Origin: Lysinibacillus composti
GTDB lineage: Bacteria > Bacillota > Bacilli > Bacillales_A > Planococcaceae
Assembly (NCBI RefSeq): GCF_016908465.1
Contig: NZ_JAFBDY010000031.1
Coordinates: forward strand, 1 to 37,056
DNA length: 37,056 nt
Direction: 5' to 3'
The stretch's first letter is position 1. Every line of letters begins with the position of its first letter. Below, piece after piece: positions 27,882 through 37,016 of the stretch. Under the pieces are notes generated by a model, which saw only the letters and a program-made list of their open reading frames with translations, made no database searches and had not been told where the DNA came from. The translations under genes and the position numbers were made by a program.

Positions 27882-28756
27882 ACCAATTCCCTTTAATACT
27901 ACCTGATGATTGGGTTTCAAAAATTAGCCGTTTCTCAATTGCCACCTCATCAAAAATCCGTGGACATCATAAAGGATCGCATCGGTCCCAACGTTTTGGT
28001 TCCTCTTTAGATTTCTCAGATTTCCGTGAATATACTTTAGGTGATGATGTCCGACAGGTTGATTGGAATGTATTTGCGCGAACAGAAAAGTATTTTATTA
28101 AGCGCTTCCTCGATGAACAGGAAATGCGAGTACATATTCTACTCGATTCTTCTCGTTCTATGGGAGAAGAAAAGAAATGGTTATTTGCCAGACAAATTAC
28201 AGCTGCTATAGGACTGATGGTATTAAACCGTGATGATCGATTATCATTTTCTTATATTCATGAGGAAAATAAGCCAATGTTTCGGAAGAAAGGGTCTACC
28301 TATCGGAAAGCCTTCTTAGAAACTGTTTCAAAAATAGACAATGCACAGTTTAAGGGTAGCTTTGCTAAAGAAGGTTTAAAGGCATTACCAAAGGACAATA
28401 CTATTCTTTTTATTATTACGGATGGTTTAGAGAAGGTTAGTGAGTGGGAGCAGTTTTTTAAACGATTGCCATCTTTTGTGCGGGATATTCGGTGTATTCA
28501 AATTGTAACGGAAGAAGAATTAAAACCTGCTTTTACAGGTGATGTAAGGCTGATTGATGCAGAAACGAACGGGGAAATAAATGTATCGATGACAAATCGC
28601 GTATTAGCCGACTACCAAAAAGTACGTACAGCCCATGAAACAGACTTTGATGCCTTATTATATCGCTTTGGTATTCGAAAGTTAGAACTTGTTGTAGAAG
28701 AAGGACTTCAACATGCAATTTTTCAAAAACTATTAAGGACACATTGGATACAGTGA
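27878..28756 (+). CDS. DUF58 domain protein (VWA-like)
   Basis: A 292-residue cytosolic protein with the DUF58 signature FSDFREYTLGDDVRQVDWNVFART and, in a degenerate von Willebrand A fold, a metal-ion-dependent adhesion site DSSRS at 90-94. No transmembrane segment is visible, unlike some DUF58 proteins with N-terminal membrane helices. MoxR and DUF58 proteins are generally coupled partners. Here the stop/start overlap with the MoxR gene and the short gap to the BatA-like gene make a single translational unit. Confidence 0.93.
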   Translation: MNQFPLILPDDWVSKISRFSIATSSKIRGHHKGSHRSQRFGSSLDFSDFREYTLGDDVRQVDWNVFARTEKYFIKRFLDEQEMRVHILLDSSRSMGEEKKWLFARQITAAIGLMVLNRDDRLSFSYIHEENKPMFRKKGSTYRKAFLETVSKIDNAQFKGSFAKEGLKALPKDNTILFIITDGLEKVSEWEQFFKRLPSFVRDIRCIQIVTEEELKPAFTGDVRLIDAETNGEINVSMTNRVLADYQKVRTAHETDFDALLYRFGIRKLELVVEEGLQHAIFQKLLRTHWIQ

Positions 28757-28767
28757 GGTGAACGGTC

Positions 28768-30519
28768 ATGGGTTTTAGTAATTTCATATTCTTATGGACG
28801 TTGATTTTTCCAATCGTTGTCCTTCTTTATTACTTTTTTCGTAAAAAGTATCAAAATCAACCGGTGTCTTCTACTCTTTTTTGGTCAGAGGTCATGCAAG
28901 AAACGAAGGTCTCTCCTTATTTAAAACATTTACAGAAAAACCTCTTACTTTACTTACAATTATTAACCCTTATTTTACTTGTCCTATCCCTTATGAATCC
29001 GTTTGTTAAAACGTCTAAAATGGCTGGGGAACAAGCAATTTTAATAGTTGATACTTCAGCTACAATGCTTGCAGGAAAAGAAAACTCCACCTTTGATGAT
29101 CATAAGAAGCAAATGTTGTCACTTGTTTCAAGTATTGGTGGCCGTCCAGTAACAATCATTACAACAGGTGATGAACCACAAATCATTGTACGACAGGAAA
29201 CTAATCAAAATATTGTTGAAAAGGCAATTAACGAATTAATAGTCACATATGAAGAAGAGCAGTTACCAAAGGCTATTGATGTAGCCCACGCATTTATTGG
29301 AGATACCCCAACGTCTATTTATTTATATACAGACTCAGTGGAACGTGGCGAATTACCAATGGAGAGTGACCACGTAAAGTGGATTGTAAAGGGTGCAGAG
29401 TCGGATTTAGAAAATGTAGCCATAACTCGTTTTGCCGCAACTGGTACAGAAGAGAATGCACAAGCACTTATTCAAATTCACAATCAAACTTCAGAAGAAC
29501 AACAAGTTGAGCTTTCCATTACTAACGAAAGTGGAGAAGTAGTTTTTGAAGAACTCCTTAATGTTTCTGCAGAAGATGAAATAACGAAAACGATTGAGGA
29601 AATAAAGGCTTCTAAATTCCTAACAGCACAAATACAAGTGGAAGATAACTATAAAGTCGATAATTCATTTGTAACAGTACTAGGGCTAAACAATTCCTCC
29701 ATTGTAGTGGATCAACAGATGCATCAACTCATTCAAAAAGGTTTTCAAGTATTAAATCATGAGGTGAAAATTGTTCCGTCAGATCAACTTATGAACTTGA
29801 GTAGAAACGCCATCATTGTGACAAGACAAACCGAGTTGTTAGAGACAGCAAATTCACCAATTGTTTTGTTTGGTCGAAATGATCAATCTCCTGAAGAGGT
29901 AAATAGTTTAGTAGATGTTTCTGAGGACCCACTCTTTGCTTTTAGTCCTTTGGAAGATGTGTATGTAAGTAGTGTTTATCCTGCATTTGAAAACTTTGAG
30001 ACGATAGCAACCATTGGGGAAAAGCCATTTATTCAGCGTTCTCCAAGGGGAGATATTATTGTTTTATCAGATATACAGGCAACAGACTGGCCATTGCATC
30101 CTTCCTTCCCACTATTTTTATGGAGTATTCAAAATGAATTAGTAGAAGGGACGACATCTATAGGAACATTTTCACCAAATGAGCATCGTACAGTTTCCTT
30201 AACACCTGGCGATTGGTCTATTTATTCAGCCAATAATGAATTTGTATCGGCATTTGACAAACTAAGTGATTTCAGAGCACCGATAGAGCCTGGTGTTTAC
30301 AAGGTTCGTTCGAATAGTGAGGAAAAACAAATGGTTGTTCAACTTTCAGGACAGGAGCGGATCCTGAAGGAGGGGAAAAGTTTTGAGCTTGGTATGGTTC
30401 AAAATAATGGTAAAGAAGAGACATCACAAAGGAATCTTCTCATATGGCTATTAATCCCGATTTTATTGTTACTTATGATTGAGTGGGAGGTGCAACGTAG
30501 ACGTGGATTTACGAATTGA
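28768..30519 (+). CDS. BatA-like membrane protein with degenerate VWA domain
   Basis: A 583-residue protein. Residues 1-90 are a BatA/aerotolerance-type N-terminal region with two transmembrane helices (about 6-24 and 60-78) and the typical SSTLFW motif. A VWA-like domain follows with a MIDAS-like DTSAT at 95-99, where the last Ser is Thr. The centre (about 225-330) looks like an Ig-like beta domain, and a C-terminal helix (about 556-573) anchors the protein next to a basic RRR tail. The large middle part is expected outside the cell. GAGGTGA precedes the ATG. Its 3' end overlaps the next gene by 17 bases. Confidence 0.85.
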   Translation: MGFSNFIFLWTLIFPIVVLLYYFFRKKYQNQPVSSTLFWSEVMQETKVSPYLKHLQKNLLLYLQLLTLILLVLSLMNPFVKTSKMAGEQAILIVDTSATMLAGKENSTFDDHKKQMLSLVSSIGGRPVTIITTGDEPQIIVRQETNQNIVEKAINELIVTYEEEQLPKAIDVAHAFIGDTPTSIYLYTDSVERGELPMESDHVKWIVKGAESDLENVAITRFAATGTEENAQALIQIHNQTSEEQQVELSITNESGEVVFEELLNVSAEDEITKTIEEIKASKFLTAQIQVEDNYKVDNSFVTVLGLNNSSIVVDQQMHQLIQKGFQVLNHEVKIVPSDQLMNLSRNAIIVTRQTELLETANSPIVLFGRNDQSPEEVNSLVDVSEDPLFAFSPLEDVYVSSVYPAFENFETIATIGEKPFIQRSPRGDIIVLSDIQATDWPLHPSFPLFLWSIQNELVEGTTSIGTFSPNEHRTVSLTPGDWSIYSANNEFVSAFDKLSDFRAPIEPGVYKVRSNSEEKQMVVQLSGQERILKEGKSFELGMVQNNGKEETSQRNLLIWLLIPILLLLMIEWEVQRRRGFTN

Positions 30520-33106
30520 ATTTCCTCTCGCATTATTGTTACTGATTCCAATAGTAGGATACTTTGTATGGACATGGTGGCGACATAAACTACAATTAAA
30601 GAAAGGTTATCTAGTAGTATTTAGTATTCGAATTATTGCTGTCATTTTGCTTGTTTTTGCAATGGCTTCCCCTTATTTATTGTTACCAGTAAAAGAGGAA
30701 CAAGTTGTTTTTTTAATTGACCGTTCTGCATCGTTAGAAGGAACTGAAGAGTTAGCAACACAGTATATTGAAGAGAGTTTAAAGGCTAAAAGGGAATCTC
30801 ACTTGGTCGGTATTTATTCTTTTGCCTCGAATGTTCAGACGGAAACAATTGTTTCGCCTTCCCTAGAGCATGTTCCACAATTTAGTGAAATGAAGGGTGA
30901 GCAAGATACAAATATTGAACAGGCTCTACAGCTAGCTTCTAGTGTCGTAGACCAAAATAAGGCGACACGAATTGTGTTACTTACAGATGGATTAGAGACA
31001 AAAGGAAACGTATTAGAGCAATTAACTAAAATGGTAGGAGCCAATATTTCAGTCGATGTCGTGCAACTAAGTAAAAATGTTGACACGGATGTTTCAATTC
31101 AAAGTTTTACTACACCTCAGATTGCTTATGCAGGTGAGCAACAAAATTTAATAACAGAAATTGAAGCGACTTCTGGAACAGATGGTGACTTATATTTATA
31201 TGAAAATGACCAACTCATCCACCAAGAAAAGATTCAATTAGAAGAGGGACGCAATGTTATTTCTTATGCACATGTTGGTCAGGCTGAAGGTTTAGTCAAG
31301 TATGAGGCACTTATTCAAGTAGAACAGGATGCTTTCATAGAAAATAATAAATTAACAAGTATCACAATGGTTCAAAGTCCACCTCGCTTGTTAATTGTTA
31401 ATGATGAAGATCAAGGGTCATCTATTGTCTCAGCATTAGGACCAAATGCTATCGATTACGATGTAATTACTTCAAATGAACTACCGGGGTCATTATCTAG
31501 TTATTTGCACTATAACGCAATCATTTTTGATAATATTCCAGGGCACCTTGTTGGTGAATCAAAAATGGAAGTTATTGAGCAGGCTGTTAAAAACTTTGGC
31601 GTTGGATTCATGATGGTAGGTGGAGAAAATAGCTTTGGTTTAGGTGGATATTTTAAAACTCCGATTGAGAAGTTATTGCCAGTCGAGATGGAAGTGAAAG
31701 GGAAGCAGCAATTACCATCTCTAGGGCTAGTTATTGTTCTGGACCGGTCAGGAAGTATGATGGGGCCAAAAATGGAACTCGCAAAAGAAGCAGCAGCTCG
31801 TTCAGTTGAATTACTTCGAGAAGGGGATACACTTGGCTTTATTGCATTTGATGACAGGCCATGGGAAGTGATTGAAACAGCCCCTTTAGAAAATAAAGAA
31901 GAATCCGTGAATACTATTTTATCTATAGCCCCTGGTGGTGGGACAGAAATCTATTCCTCATTAGAGATGGCTTATGAGAGATTAGGAAATTTGGAACTTC
32001 AACGTAAACATATTATCCTTCTGACAGATGGACAGTCATATACGGCTAATAGTTACGAGAATTTAATTGAAGAAGGAAAAGGCAATAATATCACTCTCTC
32101 AACGGTGGCAATTGGCTCCGATGCTGATGTGAATTTACTGCAAATGCTTAGTGATACGGCTGGTGGGCGTTTTTATAGTGTGCTTGATGAAACAATGATT
32201 CCTTCGATTTTATCCCGTGAAACCGCAATGATTTCTCGGACTTATATTGAGGATAATCCGTTTTATCCAATTGTTTATCGTGCGGATGGTTGGAATCATT
32301 TGTTTGAAGCTGGTGTCCCGCAAATGAATGCTTATATTGGAACAACTGCTAAACAAACGGCATCAGTTATTGCCGAGAGTGAGAAGGAAGATCCTGTTCT
32401 AGCGGAATGGCGGTATGGCCTTGGGAAATCCATTGCCTTTACTTCCGATTCAACAGGTGCCTGGACCGGTGATTGGGCACGGTGGGATGAGTGGTCTAAC
32501 TTCTGGCAAACAGCTATTTCAAGAATGTTGCCTTCCTATAATGATGTTGCGTATGACATTCGTTTAGATGCCGATGGTTCATTTATAATAACGGACCCAA
32601 CAAACAAAGCGGCCTTTTTAGATGTTGCGGTTGTAAATGAAGCGGGAGAAGTGTTGGAAGTTCAAGTAGAGCCACTCTCTGCAAGCACAGTTCGCACAGT
32701 AGTAGATGTAGAACCAGGTCTAGTATTCTTTAGAATATCAGGTGAAGAAGGGTCAATTTATCAAGCGGGTCTCACAGTTCCATATAGCGCGGAGTATGAA
32801 CTACAACCTCCTAATGAAACGTTGCTAACTGAAATTACTGAACGAACAGAAGGAGGCATTTTAAGTCTAGATGAACCAGCTGCTGCCTTTCGTGAATTTT
32901 CAGTGAATGGTGCAGAACGGCAAACTATTACTACTTGGTTAATACTTGCGTCTATCTTGTTATTCTTTATTGATATTACATTAAGGCGATTTGGTTGGGG
33001 TGTATTACGATCAGTAGTAAAAAGTCGAGAGCAGGCTGATATTATACAACCAGATCAACAAGAAACAAATGTTGCTCAGTTATTGAAAGAAATGAAGAAA
33101 AGATAG
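30503..33106 (+). CDS. Large membrane protein with two VWA domains and an amidotransferase-like domain
   Basis: An 867-residue protein, last of the operon. The GTG at 30503 follows GGAGG at a workable distance; a TTG at 30479 precedes that site. Two N-terminal helices (about 8-28 and 36-56) lead to a VWA-like region with MIDAS DRSAS at 73-77. A segment with GGENSFGLGGY at 373-383 is characteristic of the glutamine-amidotransferase-like (DUF1355-type) domain and lacks an obvious nucleophilic cysteine. A second VWA domain has a full MIDAS DRSGS at 414-418. A C-terminal helix (about 810-828) is followed by a cytosolic tail. The order VWA, amidotransferase-like, VWA suggests a sensing or adhesion scaffold. 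Function unknown. Confidence 0.86.
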   Translation: MDLRIEFPLALLLLIPIVGYFVWTWWRHKLQLKKGYLVVFSIRIIAVILLVFAMASPYLLLPVKEEQVVFLIDRSASLEGTEELATQYIEESLKAKRESHLVGIYSFASNVQTETIVSPSLEHVPQFSEMKGEQDTNIEQALQLASSVVDQNKATRIVLLTDGLETKGNVLEQLTKMVGANISVDVVQLSKNVDTDVSIQSFTTPQIAYAGEQQNLITEIEATSGTDGDLYLYENDQLIHQEKIQLEEGRNVISYAHVGQAEGLVKYEALIQVEQDAFIENNKLTSITMVQSPPRLLIVNDEDQGSSIVSALGPNAIDYDVITSNELPGSLSSYLHYNAIIFDNIPGHLVGESKMEVIEQAVKNFGVGFMMVGGENSFGLGGYFKTPIEKLLPVEMEVKGKQQLPSLGLVIVLDRSGSMMGPKMELAKEAAARSVELLREGDTLGFIAFDDRPWEVIETAPLENKEESVNTILSIAPGGGTEIYSSLEMAYERLGNLELQRKHIILLTDGQSYTANSYENLIEEGKGNNITLSTVAIGSDADVNLLQMLSDTAGGRFYSVLDETMIPSILSRETAMISRTYIEDNPFYPIVYRADGWNHLFEAGVPQMNAYIGTTAKQTASVIAESEKEDPVLAEWRYGLGKSIAFTSDSTGAWTGDWARWDEWSNFWQTAISRMLPSYNDVAYDIRLDADGSFIITDPTNKAAFLDVAVVNEAGEVLEVQVEPLSASTVRTVVDVEPGLVFFRISGEEGSIYQAGLTVPYSAEYELQPPNETLLTEITERTEGGILSLDEPAAAFREFSVNGAERQTITTWLILASILLFFIDITLRRFGWGVLRSVVKSREQADIIQPDQQETNVAQLLKEMKKR

Positions 33107-33115
33107 TATAGGAAT

Positions 33116-33152
33116 AAAGAGTTATTTCATGATGTTGAAATAACTCTTTTAT
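33116..33152 (+). terminator. Intrinsic terminator of the ABC-MoxR operon
   Basis: A 14-bp perfect stem (AAAGAGTTATTTCA and its complement) with a TGATGT loop ends in TTTTAT just after the last gene. Confidence 0.9.
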
Positions 33153-33209
33153 TTGGAGGAGAAACTTACCTCTTTTGAATGACAATAGAGGAAATGGTAG
33201 TCCAACTTA

Positions 33210-33218
33210 TGCTATAAT
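33210..33218 (+). promoter_or_regulatory. Extended -10 promoter of dnaX
   Basis: TGCTATAAT at 33210-33218 is a perfect extended -10, about 40 bases before the start. No clear -35 was found. Confidence 0.55.
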
Positions 33219-33257
33219 TAACTTATAAAATTGTAATAGTAGAAGGGGAGGAAATAG

Positions 33258-35036
33258 TTGACGTATCAAGCATTTTACCGTGTCTATAGACCGCAAAGTT
33301 TTCGCGAAATGTCTGGTCAAACACATGTAAAAAGAACCCTTCAAAATGCTCTTCTAGCAAATAAAACTACTCACGCTTATCTTTTTTCTGGCCCACGTGG
33401 TACTGGGAAAACAAGTACAGCAAAAATATTCGCCAAAGCATTAAATTGTGAAAAGGCACCTTCTAGTGAACCATGCAATGAATGTCCAACTTGTATTAGT
33501 ATTACAGAAGGATCACATCCGGATGTAATTGAATTTGATGCCGCTTCCAATTCTCGTGTTGAAGAAATGCGCGATATTATAGAAAAAGTACGATTTGCTC
33601 CAGCAAGTGCTCGTTTTAAAGTGTATATTATCGATGAAGTGCATATGCTTTCTACAAGTGCATTTAATGCACTATTAAAGACATTAGAAGAACCGCCACC
33701 ACATGCTGTCTTTATTTTGGCTACTACGGAGCCACATAAACTTCCAGCTACTATTATTTCACGCTGTCAACGGTTCGATTTTAAACGTCTTTCATCTACT
33801 GATATTTTGGAGCGTATGAAAATTATATTGGAGGATATTAATCTCCCTTATGAAGAACAAGCACTAAAGGTAATTGCACAAGCAGCTGCTGGTGGAATGC
33901 GTGATGCATTAAGTTTACTTGACCAGGTTGTTTCTTTTAGTGGAGAACAGTTAACACTCGAAAATGCCTTACTTGTAAGTGGGTCAATTAGCCAAGAAGT
34001 TTTTTATGAGTTAGTGAATGCGCTAAGGGAAAAAGAAATTGCAAAGGTCCTTTCATTGATTGAAGAGCTTGTAGCCGATGGGAAAGATCCATTGCGTTTA
34101 ATAGAGGATCTTATTACCTTTTTCCGCGACTTATTACTACTGCAAACGAGTAAGGAGCTTGAAGAGTTACTGGAACTTGTTACACCTGAAGAAAAGTTTA
34201 TTTCACTTGCGCATGCGTTTAATGCCGACATCCTTTATGGATATATCGATATACTATCTAAGACACAGCAAGAAATGCGGTTTTCTCACCATACGAAAAT
34301 ATATATGGAAACAGCTCTCTTAAAGATGGCACAGTTTTCGGGAAATGCTACAAGTATGAATCATACTGTTCCTAGTGCCATCGATCCCGCACTACAAGAA
34401 AAGGTCACTAATCTTGAAATGTTAGTTCAGCAATTAACACAACAGCTTCAAAATGGTGCTGTAGTTCAGGGAAATGTAGGTTCACAACCTAAAGAAGCAC
34501 CACGCCCTAGAGCGAAGTCAGCAAATGGTTATCAACCACCTGCTGGGCGAATTCGTGAAGTGTTAAAAGGAGCAACAAAACAAGATATTCAAAAAATTAA
34601 AAGTGTTTGGGTTCAAGTGCTAAATCAAATGCAAAAGTCACAAGCAGCATTATTAGCTGAAGCGGAACCAGTTGCGGCATCTACTAGTGCTTTTGTGGTA
34701 AAATTCAAGTATGATATACATTGTCAAATGGTAGCAGAAAATAAAGGATTTACCTCATTCTTTTCTCAGGCTTTATCTCAACAAACAGGTTCCATGTATG
34801 AAATGTTGTGTATTCCAGAAAATCATTGGGTCACACTACGTGAACAATTCATACGTGAAAATAAGCTAAATAATAAAAAGGATCCATCGGGGCATTCTGA
34901 TGATGCTTTAATAGAGGAATCAGTACCAGGAGAACCATTTATTGATGATGGGCAGGTTGTTATTTCTGACGACCCACTGGTAGCAGAAGCTGAGAAAATG
35001 TTTGGTAAAGATTTTGTTGAGGTTGTAGAAGACTAA
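33258..35036 (+). CDS. dnaX: DNA polymerase III subunits gamma/tau
   Basis: Clamp-loader ATPase that also ties polymerase to helicase, 592 residues. Walker A GPRGTGKTS is at 45-53, the zinc module uses Cys64, Cys73, Cys76 and Cys79, Walker B is YIIDE with Asp126/Glu127, and the SRC motif is at 168-170. The middle collar region is helical, and the tau-specific C-terminus (APRPRAKS..YQPPAGRIREVLKGAT) is full length. The start is TTG with GGGGAGG six bases upstream, giving MTYQAFYRVYRP, equivalent to B. subtilis MSYQALYRVFRP. No classical A AAA AAG slippery heptamer was found. Confidence 0.98.
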   Translation: MTYQAFYRVYRPQSFREMSGQTHVKRTLQNALLANKTTHAYLFSGPRGTGKTSTAKIFAKALNCEKAPSSEPCNECPTCISITEGSHPDVIEFDAASNSRVEEMRDIIEKVRFAPASARFKVYIIDEVHMLSTSAFNALLKTLEEPPPHAVFILATTEPHKLPATIISRCQRFDFKRLSSTDILERMKIILEDINLPYEEQALKVIAQAAAGGMRDALSLLDQVVSFSGEQLTLENALLVSGSISQEVFYELVNALREKEIAKVLSLIEELVADGKDPLRLIEDLITFFRDLLLLQTSKELEELLELVTPEEKFISLAHAFNADILYGYIDILSKTQQEMRFSHHTKIYMETALLKMAQFSGNATSMNHTVPSAIDPALQEKVTNLEMLVQQLTQQLQNGAVVQGNVGSQPKEAPRPRAKSANGYQPPAGRIREVLKGATKQDIQKIKSVWVQVLNQMQKSQAALLAEAEPVAASTSAFVVKFKYDIHCQMVAENKGFTSFFSQALSQQTGSMYEMLCIPENHWVTLREQFIRENKLNNKKDPSGHSDDALIEESVPGEPFIDDGQVVISDDPLVAEAEKMFGKDFVEVVED

Positions 35037-35085
35037 TTTTATGATCTGCCAGAAAAATTATTGATTATTTAGGAGGAATTTACTT

Positions 35086-35400
35086 ATGCGCGGTATGGGA
35101 AATATGCAAGGTATGATGAAAAAAATGCAAAAAATGCAAAAAGAAATGATGCAAGCACAGGAAGAATTAAATGCACAACAATTTGAAGGTGCTGCAGGCG
35201 GCGGAATGGTTAAGGTTACTGTAAATGGCCAACGTGAAGTACTTAGCGTAAACTTAGATCCATCTGTAGTAGATCCAGATGATGTTGAAATGTTACAAGA
35301 TTTAATTGTAGTAGCAACAAATGAGGCGTTAAAAAAAGTAGAAGAAACTACTGCATCAACTATGGGTAAATTCACGCAAGGTTTAAACCTTCCATTCTAG
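35086..35400 (+). CDS. yaaK: Nucleoid-associated YbaB/EbfC family protein
   Basis: A 104-residue DNA-binding protein of the YbaB/EbfC family. A Met/Lys-rich N-terminal helix ([15 protein letters not shown]) is followed by a beta-strand core ([18 protein letters not shown]) and a C-terminal helix. AGGAGG precedes the ATG. The dnaX-yaaK-recR order is one of the most conserved gene strings in bacteria and suggests a link to DNA repair or nucleoid structure. Probably cotranscribed with dnaX and recR. Confidence 0.96.
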   Translation: MRGMGNMQGMMKKMQKMQKEMMQAQEELNAQQFEGAAGGGMVKVTVNGQREVLSVNLDPSVVDPDDVEMLQDLIVVATNEALKKVEETTASTMGKFTQGLNLPF

Positions 35401-35410
35401 GGGGTAGAAA

Positions 35411-36007
35411 ATGTATTATCCTGAACCAATATCAAAGCTAATTGATAGCTTTATGAAATTGCCAGGTATCGGTCCGAAAACTGCGGCTCGACTGGCATTT
35501 TTCGTTTTAACTATGAAAGAAGATACTGTAACAACATTTGCAAAGGCATTAGTCGATGCGAAAAGGAATTTAACGTATTGTTCCACATGTGGACATATTA
35601 CAGATATCGACCCATGTCAAATTTGTTCCGATCAACAACGTGATATATCAACCATTTGCGTTGTACAAGATCCTAAAGACGTCATTGCAATGGAAAAAAT
35701 GCGTGATTATCACGGTTTATACCATGTATTACATGGTGCAATCTCGCCGATGGATGGTGTGGGGCCAGAAGATATAAATGTTGCTTCTCTAATTACTCGT
35801 TTACAAGACGAACGCGTAAAAGAGTTAATTTTAGCAACAAACCCCACAATAGAAGGGGAAGCAACTGCAATGTATATTTCTCGTCTTGTAAAACCATCTG
35901 GAATCCGTACAACACGTATTGCACATGGCCTACCTGTTGGTGGTGATTTAGAATACGCGGATGAAGTAACTTTGTCTAAGGCTTTAGAAGGAAGACGTGA
36001 ACTATAA
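35411..36007 (+). CDS. recR: Recombination mediator RecR
   Basis: RecFOR-pathway protein that forms a ring around DNA and, with RecO, loads RecA at gaps. 198 residues is standard. The N-terminal helix-hairpin-helix is [14 protein letters not shown], the zinc site uses Cys57, Cys60, Cys69 and Cys72, and a Toprim domain follows ([28 protein letters not shown]). GGGGG is a few bases before the ATG, ten bases downstream of yaaK. The closing [20 protein letters not shown] motif is intact. Confidence 0.98.
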   Translation: MYYPEPISKLIDSFMKLPGIGPKTAARLAFFVLTMKEDTVTTFAKALVDAKRNLTYCSTCGHITDIDPCQICSDQQRDISTICVVQDPKDVIAMEKMRDYHGLYHVLHGAISPMDGVGPEDINVASLITRLQDERVKELILATNPTIEGEATAMYISRLVKPSGIRTTRIAHGLPVGGDLEYADEVTLSKALEGRREL

Positions 36008-36024
36008 GGTGAGTGACAATCTGG

Positions 36025-36237
36025 ATGTTTAGCCGAAAAGGGAAGTTGAAAAAAGAGTTTGATGAAAAACTGGTCCATTTAATTAAGGAAACAAAAGAGG
36101 ACTGGAACCAAGCGAAAGTCCTGGAAGGATTACTCGATGATTATGACTTGGATGTAATTGCTGAACGTAAAAGAACAGAAAGCATTCACTTTTACTTATT
36201 TAAAGAAGCCAGAATTAGAAAAATATTAATACGTTAA
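36025..36237 (+). CDS. yaaL: YaaL-like small protein (DUF2508)
   Basis: A 70-residue charged, helical cytosolic protein with MFSRKGKLKKEFDEKL at its N-terminus, matching the DUF2508/YaaL family found between recR and bofA in Bacillales. The ATG at 36025 is preferred over a GTG at 36013 because AAGGTG (36006-36011) is too close to the latter. Function unknown. It follows recR by 17 bases, so it is probably the last gene of the dnaX operon. Confidence 0.85.
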   Translation: MFSRKGKLKKEFDEKLVHLIKETKEDWNQAKVLEGLLDDYDLDVIAERKRTESIHFYLFKEARIRKILIR

Positions 36238-36370
36238 ATACAAATAAGAGTAGCTGCAAAAGCATATGCTCCTATGAACCATTTGATTTTCCATTCAGTG
36301 CTTGGCAAAGTAAGCCTAATTTGATCCTGGTTTAACTGAATCACAAATGATTAATGGAAAGGGAGTTTGA

Positions 36371-36640
36371 ATGTTAACATACTTTGGCATCGGTGTATTA
36401 TTTGCGTTACTCTTATTTGGTTTTATTCTAGGTAAGAAAATTGGATTTGGTGTCATCTTTGAAAAGTTAGCAATCCTTTGGTTTAAATTAGCGTGCTCAT
36501 TTGCTTTATTATTTTTAATACATATCATTGCAGATGGATATGATATTGTTGTCCCGGTTAACTTATTTTCAGCCATCACAATCACAGTTCTTGGTTTACC
36601 AGGAGTCCTGTGTATTGGTGTTTTAACAATTCTTCAATAA
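36371..36640 (+). CDS. bofA: Pro-SigK processing inhibitor BofA
   Basis: An 89-residue membrane protein with two or three hydrophobic segments and the family motif PVNLFSAITITVLGLPG. During sporulation BofA, with SpoIVFA, holds the intramembrane protease SpoIVFB inactive until the forespore signal, so SigK is released on time. GGGAG precedes the ATG. Position after yaaL and before an rRNA operon is as in B. subtilis. Its presence implies that the organism forms spores. A SigE promoter is expected in the 133-base gap upstream but I could not mark one with confidence. Confidence 0.9.
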   Translation: MLTYFGIGVLFALLLFGFILGKKIGFGVIFEKLAILWFKLACSFALLFLIHIIADGYDIVVPVNLFSAITITVLGLPGVLCIGVLTILQ

Positions 36641-36656
36641 AAATATCAAAAAAGTA

Positions 36657-36685
36657 TTGCATGAATAAAGTTATTATGATACATT
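36657..36685 (+). promoter_or_regulatory. Upstream rRNA promoter P1 (probable)
   Basis: TTGCAT at 36657-36662, 17 bases, TACATT at 36680-36685. It is the weaker of two tandem sites upstream of the 16S gene. Confidence 0.5.
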
Positions 36686-36772
36686 ATTTAATGTCGTTGA
36701 GACGACGCAGTGAATTGAAGTATTAATTTTAATTTCGTATCTCACACGACTTAATTTTTTTAGCCTGTCTTA

Positions 36773-36801
36773 TTGACAAGAAGTTAAAAAAACGATAAAA
36801 T
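36773..36801 (+). promoter_or_regulatory. Downstream rRNA promoter P2
   Basis: A perfect TTGACA at 36773-36778, a 17-bp spacer and TAAAAT at 36796-36801 about 215 bases before the 16S 5' end. Confidence 0.8.
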
Positions 36802-37016
36802 AATAAAGCTGTCGTGGAAATGATTTGTAAAACAGATCATTGAAAATGCATATTATGTTTGTTAAACTTACTAATTCGCTAAGAAAATAGTGGTTTATAT
36901 GAACCTTGAAAACTGAACAACAAAACGTTAATGAAATAAACGTTTCTTTTAAATAAGAAACAAAATTTTGGACATCAAAATTGATGCCAGCAAATTTGAG
37001 CTTTATCAAATTTTCT
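36802..37016 (+). other. rRNA leader with antitermination and processing signals
   Basis: Between P2 and 16S the leader carries the Bacillus-type block CCTTGAAAACTGAACAAC (about 36904-36921), which is repeated before rRNA genes in this group. It also has hairpins AAACGTT/AACGTTT (36923-36945) and CATCAA/TTGATG (36973-36986), and the 5' arm of the 16S processing stem near GAGCTTTATCAAATTTTC. Confidence 0.7.

Noticed and set aside
34860..34900. Possible programmed frameshift in dnaX at an A-rich stretch (AATAATAAAAAGG)
   Set aside because: The sequence is not the A AAA AAG heptamer in the needed phase, there is no adjacent stem, and Bacillus-group dnaX is normally read through.
5804..36270. 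AAAAGCATATGCT occurs at 5804-5816 and 36258-36270
   Set aside because: A shared 13-mer in AT-rich DNA of this length is expected by chance; one copy is just the loop of a terminator.
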